Source of the DNA: a virus
Direction: 5' to 3' (one strand)
DNA: 25,897 nucleotides
Virus record (IMG/VR): IMGVR_UViG_3300008450_000392
Span: 1 to 25,897 of that record
Positions 6,157 through 15,336 of the stretch are shown here, piece by piece. Below the pieces are notes generated by a model. That model was not told the DNA's origin, ran no database searches, and was given only the letters and a program-made list of their open reading frames with translations. The first letter of the stretch is position 1; each line of letters opens with the position of its first letter. Both the position numbers and the translations under genes were made by a program.

Positions 6157-7758
6157 ATGGCAGCCAAAAAAGGCAAGACCAATCGAAAGTATCGGCAGGC
6201 AAAGCAGGCTGCCAAACCTGCTGCTAAGGCAGCATTCTCTGGCAAGAAGCAAGCTTCTCGTAAAGACCCAAAGATTAAAATCAGTGCTGAAGATAAGATG
6301 GCACTAAAGGATATGAAGGATACTGCTAAAGCAGACCTTGGCAAGAATGCTTACCTCAGCAGAGCTGAATATGAAGCAAATCAGGCTAAGGCACGTGAAG
6401 CATTCCGCGAACGTATGCGTACCGAATTCGGTGAGTACGGCGGAAAGAAAGCTTCAGCAGCCGAAGCAGCAATGAAGGACACTAAAGCAGGCGGTAAGAA
6501 AACAAAGCCAAAGGCGAAAGCACCTGCTGCTAAACCATCTACTATTTCCACTAAAGGTCCATCTCTTGTGGAAAACGGTAAGGTTGTTTCTGAGCTTCGT
6601 GCTAAAGAAATTATGTCAGGGTCAGGAGAAAAACCATCTGTAAAGAAGAAGGCAGTAACAAAGAAGAAGGCTGCTGTAAAGAAAGCAGCATCATCGAAGC
6701 CATCTGCTCCTGCGACTTCGAAGTCTGCCACTGTGGCAGAGCCAGCAACCAAGCCAGCTACTAAGAAACCATCAGTTAAGAAGAAGGCTGCAAGCAAGCC
6801 TTCAACCAAAAAAGCAGCTTCTGTTGCACGTCCAACTGATGCATCTCTTACCAAGATGGAAGATGATTATCTAAAGAAGACACAAGAAAAGCTAATCAAA
6901 GAAGGAAAGCTTTCTGGGTCTAAGGAATTAGTTCTTCGTCCAAAGGGTGAAGTTGTTAGCACACGTACAGGTACAGTTGCAACAACTACATCACCAGTAA
7001 GACCAATTCCTGGCAGCGATACCGTTGTCAAGAAGGGTGGCAAGCTTAAGAAGCTTGGAAAGTTTGGTTTATATTCTGGAATACTTGCTGCAGGTTTTGG
7101 CGCAAAGGACATGGTTGAAGGGTCTAAGCGTAAAGCTCAGGCTGAAGCAGATTTGTTCTACGCTCAAAAGGGACGTAACCGCAATGTTGGAGAGCGCGTA
7201 GCAGATGTAGCTACAAAGTCATTGCCAACTTCTGCAAAGCAACTTGCTAAGTATTTTTCAATGGGTCTTGTCGGCGAAGATGTTTCAACTGCTGCAACAA
7301 AAGCAGAAAAGAAACTTGCTCAATACAAGCAAAAGAAAACCGCTGCAGCCAATAAGGGATTACGTTATGGTCCTAATGGCGAAAGCCTTGTTCCAGGAAC
7401 AGATGCTTACAAGAAGGGTTCCAAGACTCGTCCAGTAATTAAAGACGGCAAAGTCGTGGGCGGAACTTCTGGTGCAAAAGGTGGAGCAACTGGCGGAACA
7501 TCTGGCGGAACATCTGGCGGTGCATCTGGCAGTAAGTCAGGTGGTGCAACTCCAGGTGCTGGTGGTTCAACAATCACAGCAAAACCAGGCAGCACATACA
7601 TAGTTAAATCAGGTGACACACTTAGCGCAATTGCTAAAGCATCTGGCGTATCTCTTTCAGAGATTCGTAAAGCAAATAAGAAGTTTGCGACCAATCCTAA
7701 GTACAAGCAAGGCAACATGATTTGGTCAGGAACTAAGGTAAACATTCCAAAGAAGTAG
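6157..7758 (+). CDS. histone-like Lys/Ala-rich protein with C-terminal LysM domain
   Basis: 533 aa, ATG at 6157 after AAAGGA. Residues 1-240 are Lys/Ala/Pro-rich with AKKP-type repeats resembling histone H1 tails (KPSVKKKA occurs twice), then a short hydrophobic segment around 305-320 (FGLYSGILAAGFGAKD), a helical middle, a Gly/Ser linker at about 440-475 (GGTSGGTSGGASG) and a LysM domain at 479-533 (YIVKSGDTLSAIAKASGVSL...VNIPKK). LysM binds N-acetylglucosamine in peptidoglycan. The basic half should bind DNA. No catalytic domain is present. The position next to the portal suggests a packaged protein that leaves with the DNA and contacts the wall. This role is inferred. Confidence 0.8.
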   Translation: MAAKKGKTNRKYRQAKQAAKPAAKAAFSGKKQASRKDPKIKISAEDKMALKDMKDTAKADLGKNAYLSRAEYEANQAKAREAFRERMRTEFGEYGGKKASAAEAAMKDTKAGGKKTKPKAKAPAAKPSTISTKGPSLVENGKVVSELRAKEIMSGSGEKPSVKKKAVTKKKAAVKKAASSKPSAPATSKSATVAEPATKPATKKPSVKKKAASKPSTKKAASVARPTDASLTKMEDDYLKKTQEKLIKEGKLSGSKELVLRPKGEVVSTRTGTVATTTSPVRPIPGSDTVVKKGGKLKKLGKFGLYSGILAAGFGAKDMVEGSKRKAQAEADLFYAQKGRNRNVGERVADVATKSLPTSAKQLAKYFSMGLVGEDVSTAATKAEKKLAQYKQKKTAAANKGLRYGPNGESLVPGTDAYKKGSKTRPVIKDGKVVGGTSGAKGGATGGTSGGTSGGASGSKSGGATPGAGGSTITAKPGSTYIVKSGDTLSAIAKASGVSLSEIRKANKKFATNPKYKQGNMIWSGTKVNIPKK

Positions 7759-7766
7759 GGTAAACA

Positions 7767-8162
7767 ATGTCAATGATGCAGCCTTCGGGTCCAGGTAAGT
7801 TCTCAAAGAGAACTGACCGTCAGGCTCCAAAGCAACTTCCAAATGCTGCTTATGGTGAGCAAAAGCAATTCCAGGCAGAACAAGCAGGCGCACCAATGGC
7901 TAAAGCACCTAACCCAATGGCAGATGTTGTTCCATTAACTGCGCCAACACGTAGACCAGATGAACCTGTTACAGCAGGTGTTGATGCTGGTCCAGGTCCA
8001 GGTAGTGAAATCTTGGGTCTTAAAACACCAACAGATGTTACGTTAGAAGACCTTAGCAAGTTATCTCGCTACATGCCATTAATGATGGAGTATGCAGATT
8101 CACCACAATCAAGTGGAACAATGAAAGCGTTTGTAAAGTATCTGAGGAGCCAGACAGGATGA
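7767..8162 (+). CDS. hypothetical virion-module protein, 131 aa
   Basis: ATG at 7767, 8 nt after the previous stop, with GTAGGGT as a modest site. The N-terminal 80 residues are Pro/Gln/Ala-rich and look disordered. The last 40 residues (LEDLSKLSRYMPLMMEYADS...MKAFVKYLRSQTG) form a probable helical segment that could dock on a partner. The TGA stop overlaps the ATG of the next gene (ATGA), so they are translationally coupled. I do not recognise a family. Confidence 0.75.
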   Translation: MSMMQPSGPGKFSKRTDRQAPKQLPNAAYGEQKQFQAEQAGAPMAKAPNPMADVVPLTAPTRRPDEPVTAGVDAGPGPGSEILGLKTPTDVTLEDLSKLSRYMPLMMEYADSPQSSGTMKAFVKYLRSQTG

Positions 8163-8338
8163 AGATTCTCAAGAAGTTCGAAGAGAACCTTGAGTACCTT
8201 GGATTTGATTTAGCTCCTGTCGCTTGGGATATAGCAAAGATGAAGTTTGATTCTGACGATGACCGCTTAGCTTTGCTAGAGGAATTAACAACAACGAAGG
8301 AGGCTGAGCCAGTTGTCAATGACGGAATGGTGGAATGA
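8159..8338 (+). CDS. small hypothetical protein, 59 aa
   Basis: ATG at 8159 shares ATGA with the stop of the preceding gene. The TGA at 8336-8338 lies inside the next gene. The product (MKILKKFEENLEYLGFDLAP...) is mostly helical, basic at the start and acidic later (FDSDDDRLALLEEL), with no membrane segment. The ribosome binding site of the following giant gene (AAGGAGG) lies within its last codons. The double overlap with neighbours supports coding. Confidence 0.75.
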   Translation: MKILKKFEENLEYLGFDLAPVAWDIAKMKFDSDDDRLALLEELTTTKEAEPVVNDGMVE

Positions 8339-11300
8339 CCCACGTTATACTGACCAGCCTACTTCGACTCCTCCATCAAAAGTAGATGGGTTTAAGAAGA
8401 ATCAATTCGACAATACCAAGGTCGGAAAGATTGAGGAAGCAGTTGTTCCTAAAGTTATGGGAGCAATTGAATCTGCACAAAAAAGTAAGTTTGGATTTAT
8501 AGTCAATCCAGCAATGCGTGTTCTTGAATACTTTGGTGAAAATGTTGTACAGCCAATTACTCAAGGCGTATCTACTGGTCTGCTTACAGCAGAAGCTGCT
8601 CGCCAAAAGAAGGGCAGCAACATTGTAGAAAACTTTAGGTTTGCAAAAAAGCAGGCTAAAAAAGTTTCTATGGGACAGGCGTTGGCTACAACTGCAACAC
8701 GTGCCATCGCACCTGTAGTTGGTTCATTTACTAACCCTGCATTTCTTGAAGAAGATTTCAATGTATTTGATGATAAGCAACGCGACAAAGCATTCCGTGA
8801 TGAATGGTTTGGTGTGTTCGCATCTGGTGGCACTGACCTAGCGCTTGCAATGCTTGGTACTAAAGGTGCTGGCACTGTTGTTCGTGCAGGTGCGAAAAAG
8901 GTAGTTGGACCAAAAAAGATTGTAACTGGTCAAGACATGAACCAGTTCCGCAATAACCTTAACAACATTGTTAATGAGGTAGAGGCTGGCGTAGTTGCGG
9001 AAGCACGTACACGTACAGGTCTTAGCGTTCTTGTAGATGATGCAGTAGAGACACGCGACGTGTCCAAGCTTGCTGCAAACCCGCTTATTAGCGAAACATC
9101 TAACCCATACCGTACAGCAACAATCGTTTCACGATTAGATAACCACCGCGATGTAGCAGATTATCTGCTAGCAGAACGCGGTGATGCTGCTGCATTCAAT
9201 CGATTCTTTGCTAAGAATCCACTTGATGCAGACCACATTGATGACTATGGGTTTGACAAGACAACACCTATTACAGATTTTGCTGACATTGGCAAAGACA
9301 TGCTGTCACCAAAATTGGAAACTCGCTTTCAGCGAGTCATAGATGCAAAGAAAGCATCAGACCCACAATTTGCTAGAGCTCTTGAAGAGTTCGCAAGTAA
9401 CGTGCCACGTGGCGTTGGCGTTGAATCATGGCAGCCAGGACGATTTGCTGCGCTTGAATCAGTTGGTCTAGCCAAAAAGAAGCTTGCTATCCAAGCACAG
9501 TTTGGTGACTTAAAGTTATTTGGTGATGATGGTTCCAGCAATTGGAAAACCGAAGTTTATCAAAGCAAGCCTTACGACCGTGTAATCCGTACAATTGCAT
9601 GGGTTGGCTCAGGTCGCCCACAAGGTCATATTAATATTTCTAACCCACGTAAGTTCGAAGCATCAAGCGATTTGTTATCAGACCTCAACCGTCTTCAATT
9701 CCTTAGCGGAGCCGAAGGCGCTAAGTTTAAGCGACGTATGGTTGAGCAGTTCCTTAACGCACAAGATGACACACAACGTGCTATTGCACTTGGTCGCATC
9801 GAAGAACAGGTAATGGTTCGTCTTGCTAAGGCGTACGGCATTGTAGATATGCAGGACATTCGTTCTGCATCTGATGCTGTAAAAGAAATTACTCGCTGGC
9901 GTTCAAAGACTGCAGAGAATCGTGCGACCATCAAGCAGTACGCTGCTAAGAATGGTTGGGTTCCTGGCGAAGATGGTTCAATCAACGTACAGAACTTTAT
10001 CTCTGTAGCCAACGAAGCACAGACAATTCCTATGCTGGACTTCCGCAAGCTTGAGGTCGAAGTAATCTTCAACGCTCGCCGTATGGGTGGCAAAGCAACT
10101 AAAGTTACTGATGCTCAGTATTACGGAGCACGTGTATCTAAAGCGTTTATGAATACAGGTCAATTGCTTGACCTTGCCAATATGGTGTTTAGCAATTTGA
10201 ACTTGATTCGCCTTGCTTACATTCCTAAGAACTCTATCGTAGACCCTATGGCTCGTGCCAGCATGGCACTTGAGTCAATGGAATTGATTCGCAACGGCGC
10301 ACCAGCGTTGGACAATATTGTTTACAATTCAAGTCTTAGCAGAGAATCATTAAAAAGATTTATTCCAGGTACTCCAGCAGCACAGGCTCGCAAGCGAGCT
10401 AAAGATGCTAGGTTCCAAGTTGAACGCTACCAAGCCGAGATTGAACCAAAAATTGCTGCATGGGAAAAAGCACAAGATACAGAAGCTGTTGCACGTAAAG
10501 CGCTTACAGCTGCTGCAAAGCAGCGTGAATCTGCACTTAAGGTAGCAGCACGTAAGCAGGGTGACCCAGATGCACAAGCTGCAGTACATGCAGCAGATGA
10601 TGCATTATTCGAGGCGCGTACCGCTTTGGCTAACGCAGAAGCAGAACTTGGTCGCGCAGCAGATTTGCTTAACGGATATGCCAAACTTATTCAAAAGCAG
10701 CGCAGAGATTGGGTTGACTTTGAAACAACAAAGCAAACTCGCAAAGCTGGCAAGAAGAGTCTTGGAAAAGATAAAGAAGTTATCGTAAGTGCGAGTGGTA
10801 GAAAATACACAATTGATGGTCTTGCAGACCCTAACGTGCGTGGTGTTAACGCATACATGGCAGAGGTTGACTCAGCACAAAACTTCTATTCAACTGCTAT
10901 GCAGTCAGAAATTTCTCGCAGGCTTCAGGCAGACGGAACACGTTTTGTAAAGATTGACCGTAGAGACAGAGCAGAGTACATGAATGCTTTGGCTCATATT
11001 GCTAACCGACAGATTCGCAACGAAATCAATATGCCTATCGGCATGATGATGCGTGGAGATTCACCAGCAGATATTCTCAAGTGGCTTTATTCGCCAGCTG
11101 GCAAGGAATACCGTCTACGTATGCAGTCACGATTTGGTAAGGAAATGACCAAAGATGACTTTGCTGCATGGATTACACAGACAAGCGACAAGCTTGTCAA
11201 GATGTATCCAGACCCAGACCTACGCAAAATTATCTTGCAGCGCAACGTAAGCGTTGACGAAGTAGATGCAATGCTCTACGGACGTACCGACCTTCTTGAG

Positions 11301-13286
11301 TCAATTGATGGACCAAACATCAAGCTCAATGACCTTAACGTTGCAGAACGTGGACTTGTTAAGCTAGGCGGTGCAACCGACTACGCATGGCGCATACTTT
11401 CCAAGTCTGAAAACAAACTTGCACGTAACCCACTGTTCTTGTCTTACACAAGAGCAGAGATGAAAGACCTTGTTAACGCAGCAGAACGTGCTGGTATCGA
11501 TGTTAAAGATGCAGTAGTTAATAATGAGATTCGTCAGATTGCTTATCGCAAGGCACTTGCTCGCGTAGAAGAAACTCTTTACTCTTCACGTCGCTTGACC
11601 AACGGTATGTACGTGGCACGTTATGCCATGTCATTCCCGCTAGCATTCTTTAACAGCCAACTTGTTGCTCTTCGCCTAATGGCTCGTAACCCAATGAATG
11701 CCTACTGGTACAACAGTATCCAGCAAGCATTCGACAACTACGAAGCTTATGAAGATAAAGAGGGTAATACCTACAGCAAGATATCTGACGTGCCTCGTGG
11801 CACACCAGTAACTGTTAAGTATCCACTTCCGCTTGGCTGGGGCAATAAGGCACTTAAGCCGTTTATGGACCCACGTGGTGGTGGCATTAGGTTTAATCCT
11901 AAGCAACTAGAGTTTATGGTTGCCGACCCATCAGTATCTTTCTTTGGTGGCATCGCGGTATCTGAGCTTATCAAGAATGGATTCATGGAGAACACTCCAT
12001 GGGGTGTACATGGTGAAACCATTTCGCAAGCACTACGCGACTTCCTTGGCGATGACGTTTACGAAAGCAGTGTTCTCTATGGAGGATACCCAATTGAGGG
12101 GTCTAACCTATTAGAGACTACCAAGAACGCAATGCTTTCTGGGTATCAGCAATCTCTTTACGATGCAGTCTATGCGTTGTTTGATGGCGGAAAGATTCGT
12201 GCTGGAGCCAGCGACAGATATGTAGATGATGTAATGACTCACTACAAAGTAGCTTATGCTGAATGGGATAGAAACGGTCGTGTAGGTAACCCACCTAACA
12301 TGAAGTCAGCTGCAAAGTCTGCTGCTAACATGGCGTTTATCAGAGCAATCGTGCAGTTCTCTGCACCAATTTCAGCAAGCTTTGACCCAGTTACTCGTGC
12401 TGCTACAGCCTACTATGCCGACCTCGTAGAGTTGGCAAGCGGAGATTACAAGATAGCGCAAGACGTAATGATTGACGAGTGGGGTATCGACTCACTTGCA
12501 CTTATTGGCTCTAACAAAAAGAATGTTGCTGGCGTAGCCACAACATTAAATGACCTTAAGATGATTCGCAAGAATCCACAATTGCTAGAAACAATTGGTC
12601 GATTCAATACAAAGTATGCTGGATTGTTGTCTTCTGGATACGGCGATTTAGCTGGTTCAGGTAGCGGTGTAGATGATTACTCAACAGAAGTGGCAGCCAT
12701 CTATAAGAAGCTTAACTTCCCTGGTGAGTTCAATAATCCAATCACACAGCAGAAGACATCTTCAGAACTTAAGCGTAGCGTAGAAGCCCGACGTGGTTGG
12801 GGTGAATACCAAAAGGCTGTTGATTGGCGAGATGCCAAGATGGCTGAATACGGCATTGGCTCTACATACGAAACACGGTATGCAACTAGCGGTATCAAAC
12901 GAGTATTCGACGACATGGTTCAAGATGTCGAAGATGAATTCAAGGGCTGGGTTGATGAACGTGACGAGGGTCGTAAAGACTACTGGGAAGGTTTAATCCC
13001 AACAATCGATAACATCCTAAACGATACCAAGTGGAGAGCGCATGCGCTCAGCCAAGGAAGCGTTAAGTGGGAAGAGATTGCTTATTGGACTGCGCGAGCA
13101 AAGCAGTTTAAGAAAGCCTATAGCAGACCAAATGAAACAGATAAAGGAAAGCTGATTCTAAAGCAGCAATTCAATCAGTTCCATTACAACTTCTTGCAGA
13201 CAGCCTCCGAGGAATTTGCAGTATTTTCCACACGATGGTTACAGAATATGCCAGAACTAGAAACAGAATTCGTGGTGAATAAATAA
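8313..13286 (+). CDS. giant virion-associated protein, 1657 aa (probable internal/ejection protein)
   Basis: By far the largest gene of the window. TTG at 8313 is 9 nt after AAGGAGG; ATG at 8319 is 15 nt after it, so TTG is favoured. No enzyme motif is evident. Visible parts: hydrophobic Gly/Ala segments near residues 165-195, an Ala/Glu/Arg-rich coiled coil at about 690-795 (AALANAEAELGRAADLL style), a short hydrophobic helix near 1105-1125 (YAMSFPLAFFNSQLVALRLM), and a second one near 1345 (FIRAIVQFSAPIS). The C-terminus is rich in Trp, Lys and Glu. It lies between portal and scaffold where internal virion proteins sit in podoviruses. The 1060-1350 region loosely recalls a large structural protein of actinobacterial phages. 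It is not a tape-measure by position, though that cannot be excluded. Confidence 0.8.
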   Translation: MSMTEWWNDPRYTDQPTSTPPSKVDGFKKNQFDNTKVGKIEEAVVPKVMGAIESAQKSKFGFIVNPAMRVLEYFGENVVQPITQGVSTGLLTAEAARQKKGSNIVENFRFAKKQAKKVSMGQALATTATRAIAPVVGSFTNPAFLEEDFNVFDDKQRDKAFRDEWFGVFASGGTDLALAMLGTKGAGTVVRAGAKKVVGPKKIVTGQDMNQFRNNLNNIVNEVEAGVVAEARTRTGLSVLVDDAVETRDVSKLAANPLISETSNPYRTATIVSRLDNHRDVADYLLAERGDAAAFNRFFAKNPLDADHIDDYGFDKTTPITDFADIGKDMLSPKLETRFQRVIDAKKASDPQFARALEEFASNVPRGVGVESWQPGRFAALESVGLAKKKLAIQAQFGDLKLFGDDGSSNWKTEVYQSKPYDRVIRTIAWVGSGRPQGHINISNPRKFEASSDLLSDLNRLQFLSGAEGAKFKRRMVEQFLNAQDDTQRAIALGRIEEQVMVRLAKAYGIVDMQDIRSASDAVKEITRWRSKTAENRATIKQYAAKNGWVPGEDGSINVQNFISVANEAQTIPMLDFRKLEVEVIFNARRMGGKATKVTDAQYYGARVSKAFMNTGQLLDLANMVFSNLNLIRLAYIPKNSIVDPMARASMALESMELIRNGAPALDNIVYNSSLSRESLKRFIPGTPAAQARKRAKDARFQVERYQAEIEPKIAAWEKAQDTEAVARKALTAAAKQRESALKVAARKQGDPDAQAAVHAADDALFEARTALANAEAELGRAADLLNGYAKLIQKQRRDWVDFETTKQTRKAGKKSLGKDKEVIVSASGRKYTIDGLADPNVRGVNAYMAEVDSAQNFYSTAMQSEISRRLQADGTRFVKIDRRDRAEYMNALAHIANRQIRNEINMPIGMMMRGDSPADILKWLYSPAGKEYRLRMQSRFGKEMTKDDFAAWITQTSDKLVKMYPDPDLRKIILQRNVSVDEVDAMLYGRTDLLESIDGPNIKLNDLNVAERGLVKLGGATDYAWRILSKSENKLARNPLFLSYTRAEMKDLVNAAERAGIDVKDAVVNNEIRQIAYRKALARVEETLYSSRRLTNGMYVARYAMSFPLAFFNSQLVALRLMARNPMNAYWYNSIQQAFDNYEAYEDKEGNTYSKISDVPRGTPVTVKYPLPLGWGNKALKPFMDPRGGGIRFNPKQLEFMVADPSVSFFGGIAVSELIKNGFMENTPWGVHGETISQALRDFLGDDVYESSVLYGGYPIEGSNLLETTKNAMLSGYQQSLYDAVYALFDGGKIRAGASDRYVDDVMTHYKVAYAEWDRNGRVGNPPNMKSAAKSAANMAFIRAIVQFSAPISASFDPVTRAATAYYADLVELASGDYKIAQDVMIDEWGIDSLALIGSNKKNVAGVATTLNDLKMIRKNPQLLETIGRFNTKYAGLLSSGYGDLAGSGSGVDDYSTEVAAIYKKLNFPGEFNNPITQQKTSSELKRSVEARRGWGEYQKAVDWRDAKMAEYGIGSTYETRYATSGIKRVFDDMVQDVEDEFKGWVDERDEGRKDYWEGLIPTIDNILNDTKWRAHALSQGSVKWEEIAYWTARAKQFKKAYSRPNETDKGKLILKQQFNQFHYNFLQTASEEFAVFSTRWLQNMPELETEFVVNK

Positions 13287-14104
13287 TGGAAGCTCCAGTA
13301 CGTAGTGATTATCCCGCAGGTTCTGCGGGACAAAAGCAATACAACGCAGCGGTAGTTAAATACAAGAAGTACATTAAAGACCTGCAAGATAATGCAAATA
13401 ATACGGAACTTAACTATGCTCCTATCATTCTCCCTGGTATTCCAACCGATTCTGGTATTAGTGACGTACAAGCCAAGGCTTGGTTTAAGTACACCGCAGC
13501 AAAGGCTCCTAAAGGAAGCGCTGTCCGTCGGTATTACGATGACTTTGTTGCTACAGCAACTCGCATGGGTGTAGCTAAAGATAAGATTCAAGATGTTTGG
13601 GATGAGGCTGTTAACTGGACTCAGGCTATTGGTTCTGGCTCCAAGGGCGACCCAATGATGTACCTTAATTCACTTAACCCAACTGACTTTGTTGACAAGA
13701 CAGCGGTTAAGAAGTATGGAACAAGCAAGCAGAAGCAAACGACAATAACTGAGTACAGCCCTTCAAGCGCTGCTGCTGATGCCAATAAGGCAATGGAGAC
13801 GGAACTTGGTCGTACTGCTACATCTGCAGAAACTGCAGCATATCTTAAAGCGGTTAATGAAAAGGCTAAGAAAGAGCCTTCTGTATATACAGGAACTACT
13901 ACAACATCGCCAGGAAAAGGTGGAGTAGACCAGACTGTAACTACAGCAACAAATAAAACTGGGTTTGACCCAACTATATTTGCACAGAACTTTGCTCGCA
14001 GCATGCCTGACTACGCAGAATCTTTTGCTGCAAAGAATGTGTTAAAGATTATTGAAGGTCTAATTGGTTCAGACCGTACAGCAATCGGCAAGGTGGTTGA
14101 ATAA
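13286..14104 (+). CDS. hypothetical virion protein, 272 aa
   Basis: Starts in a TAATG overlap with the giant gene and ends in another TAATG with the next gene. The N-terminal 150 residues are a helical domain with repeated aromatic/Lys positions (AAVVKYKKYIKDLQDNANN; DVQAKAWFKYTAAKAP). A Thr/Ser-rich linker follows with TEYSPSSAAADANKAM and LGRTATSAETAAYLKAVNEK. It ends with FDPTIFAQNFARSMPDYAES and a helical tail. The 'GR.AT..E...Y...N' block followed by a Thr linker and 'FD...FA..FA' resembles the C-terminal part of actinobacterial phage virion proteins from memory. The operon position suggests assembly with the LysM proteins. Confidence 0.75.
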   Translation: MEAPVRSDYPAGSAGQKQYNAAVVKYKKYIKDLQDNANNTELNYAPIILPGIPTDSGISDVQAKAWFKYTAAKAPKGSAVRRYYDDFVATATRMGVAKDKIQDVWDEAVNWTQAIGSGSKGDPMMYLNSLNPTDFVDKTAVKKYGTSKQKQTTITEYSPSSAAADANKAMETELGRTATSAETAAYLKAVNEKAKKEPSVYTGTTTTSPGKGGVDQTVTTATNKTGFDPTIFAQNFARSMPDYAESFAAKNVLKIIEGLIGSDRTAIGKVVE

Positions 14105-15333
14105 TGGCTAATAAGACAGTTACCGTAAAGAAGGGCGATACGCTTAGCGCTATCGCTAAAGCTAACAAGACAACCGTTGCTGCTATCGCTAAGGCTAACC
14201 CAAGCATTAAGAATGTTAATGTAATCAAGGTCGGTCAAAAGGTTGTAATTCCTGGCGCTACATCAGCAACAACCACAAACCCAACAACGTCTGCTGCAAC
14301 AACTACACCAACAACAACAACTGCTTCAACAAACCCAGCTACCTTGAGCACAACAGCAGTACAAACAAAAGACAAGTTCTCAATGGCAGAACTTGAATCT
14401 AAGTACAAGATTGCTGCTGGTGTATTAAAGTCTAACCCATCATTACAGCAAGCGTTAGCAAAGATTCTTGGCGACCCAGTAACTGGCGAAGGAATGGTCA
14501 CAGACCCATATCTTCAAGAGCAGATTATTAAAGAAAGCGACTGGTTTAGAACACAGACTGACAAGCAACGTCAGTTTGATTACGCTAAGCAAACGAACCC
14601 TGGTCAGTTCCAGGCAGACCTACAGTCAAATGCTAGCGAAATTGTACGCAAGTTCTCATCTAATGGATTAAAGATTACTGCACAAGAAGCCATCGGCTAT
14701 GCCGAACAGATGATGAAAGAATCTGTTATTCAAAACGGCAAGGTTATTAGTTACGACAAGAACTATCTTAACCAGGTTATGGCTAATGCAATTGACTTTA
14801 CCCAGACTGGCAAGGTTGGCACTAGCGACAAAGTTGTGTATACAAAGCTAAGTGGCAATATAGAAACTCTTGCAAAGAGTTTATATAAGCAAGCATGGGA
14901 TTATGGGTACGACAGAACTATGTCTAACACTGGGTTTACCAAGTGGTTTGAAACCAGTATGAAGGGTTTAGTTGCTGGCACATTAAACGCGGAGCAGGTT
15001 GATGACCAACTTCAAGCACGAGCAAAGTCATTTGCTCCTGGTTTGTCAAACCTTATAGACCAAGGTCAGACTCTGCGTGAAGCAGCAGACCCATGGCTAC
15101 AGGCTATAGCTGATGTTTGGGAAACAGATGTTAATTCTATTGACCTTAACGATGACTATGTACAAAGAGCATTGAATGTGACAGATGAAAAGGGCAATGT
15201 TCAGCCTATTAATCTATACGATGCTAAGAAATTAGCTCGTCGTAGTGCAAAGTGGGATACCACTCAAAACGCAAAAGAAGAAAAGACAAGAATTGCAAAC
15301 CGCATTCTTCAAGACTTTGGATTCCTGGGGTAA
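14104..15333 (+). CDS. LysM-domain virion protein, 409 aa
   Basis: ATG at 14104 in a TAATG overlap. Residues 4-51 form a LysM domain (TVKKGDTLSAIAKANKTTVA...VGQKVVIPG), followed by a Thr/Ala/Pro linker (52-85). The remaining 320 residues are helical, with KESDWFRTQTDKQRQFDY, EEAIGYAEQMMKES-like segments, KSLYKQAWDYGY and KSFAPGLSNLIDQGQTLREA. This large domain resembles an internal virion protein type of actinobacterial phages (recollection, not a search). LysM binds peptidoglycan. With no muramidase or peptidase motif, it probably anchors or guides rather than cuts. Confidence 0.8.
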   Translation: MANKTVTVKKGDTLSAIAKANKTTVAAIAKANPSIKNVNVIKVGQKVVIPGATSATTTNPTTSAATTTPTTTTASTNPATLSTTAVQTKDKFSMAELESKYKIAAGVLKSNPSLQQALAKILGDPVTGEGMVTDPYLQEQIIKESDWFRTQTDKQRQFDYAKQTNPGQFQADLQSNASEIVRKFSSNGLKITAQEAIGYAEQMMKESVIQNGKVISYDKNYLNQVMANAIDFTQTGKVGTSDKVVYTKLSGNIETLAKSLYKQAWDYGYDRTMSNTGFTKWFETSMKGLVAGTLNAEQVDDQLQARAKSFAPGLSNLIDQGQTLREAADPWLQAIADVWETDVNSIDLNDDYVQRALNVTDEKGNVQPINLYDAKKLARRSAKWDTTQNAKEEKTRIANRILQDFGFLG

Positions 15334-15336
15334 CAC

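Noticed and set aside
6381-6854. 157-codon antisense frame
   Set aside because: A mirror of the Lys/Ala-rich coding sequence, giving a Phe/Ala/Val low-complexity product; compositional artefact.
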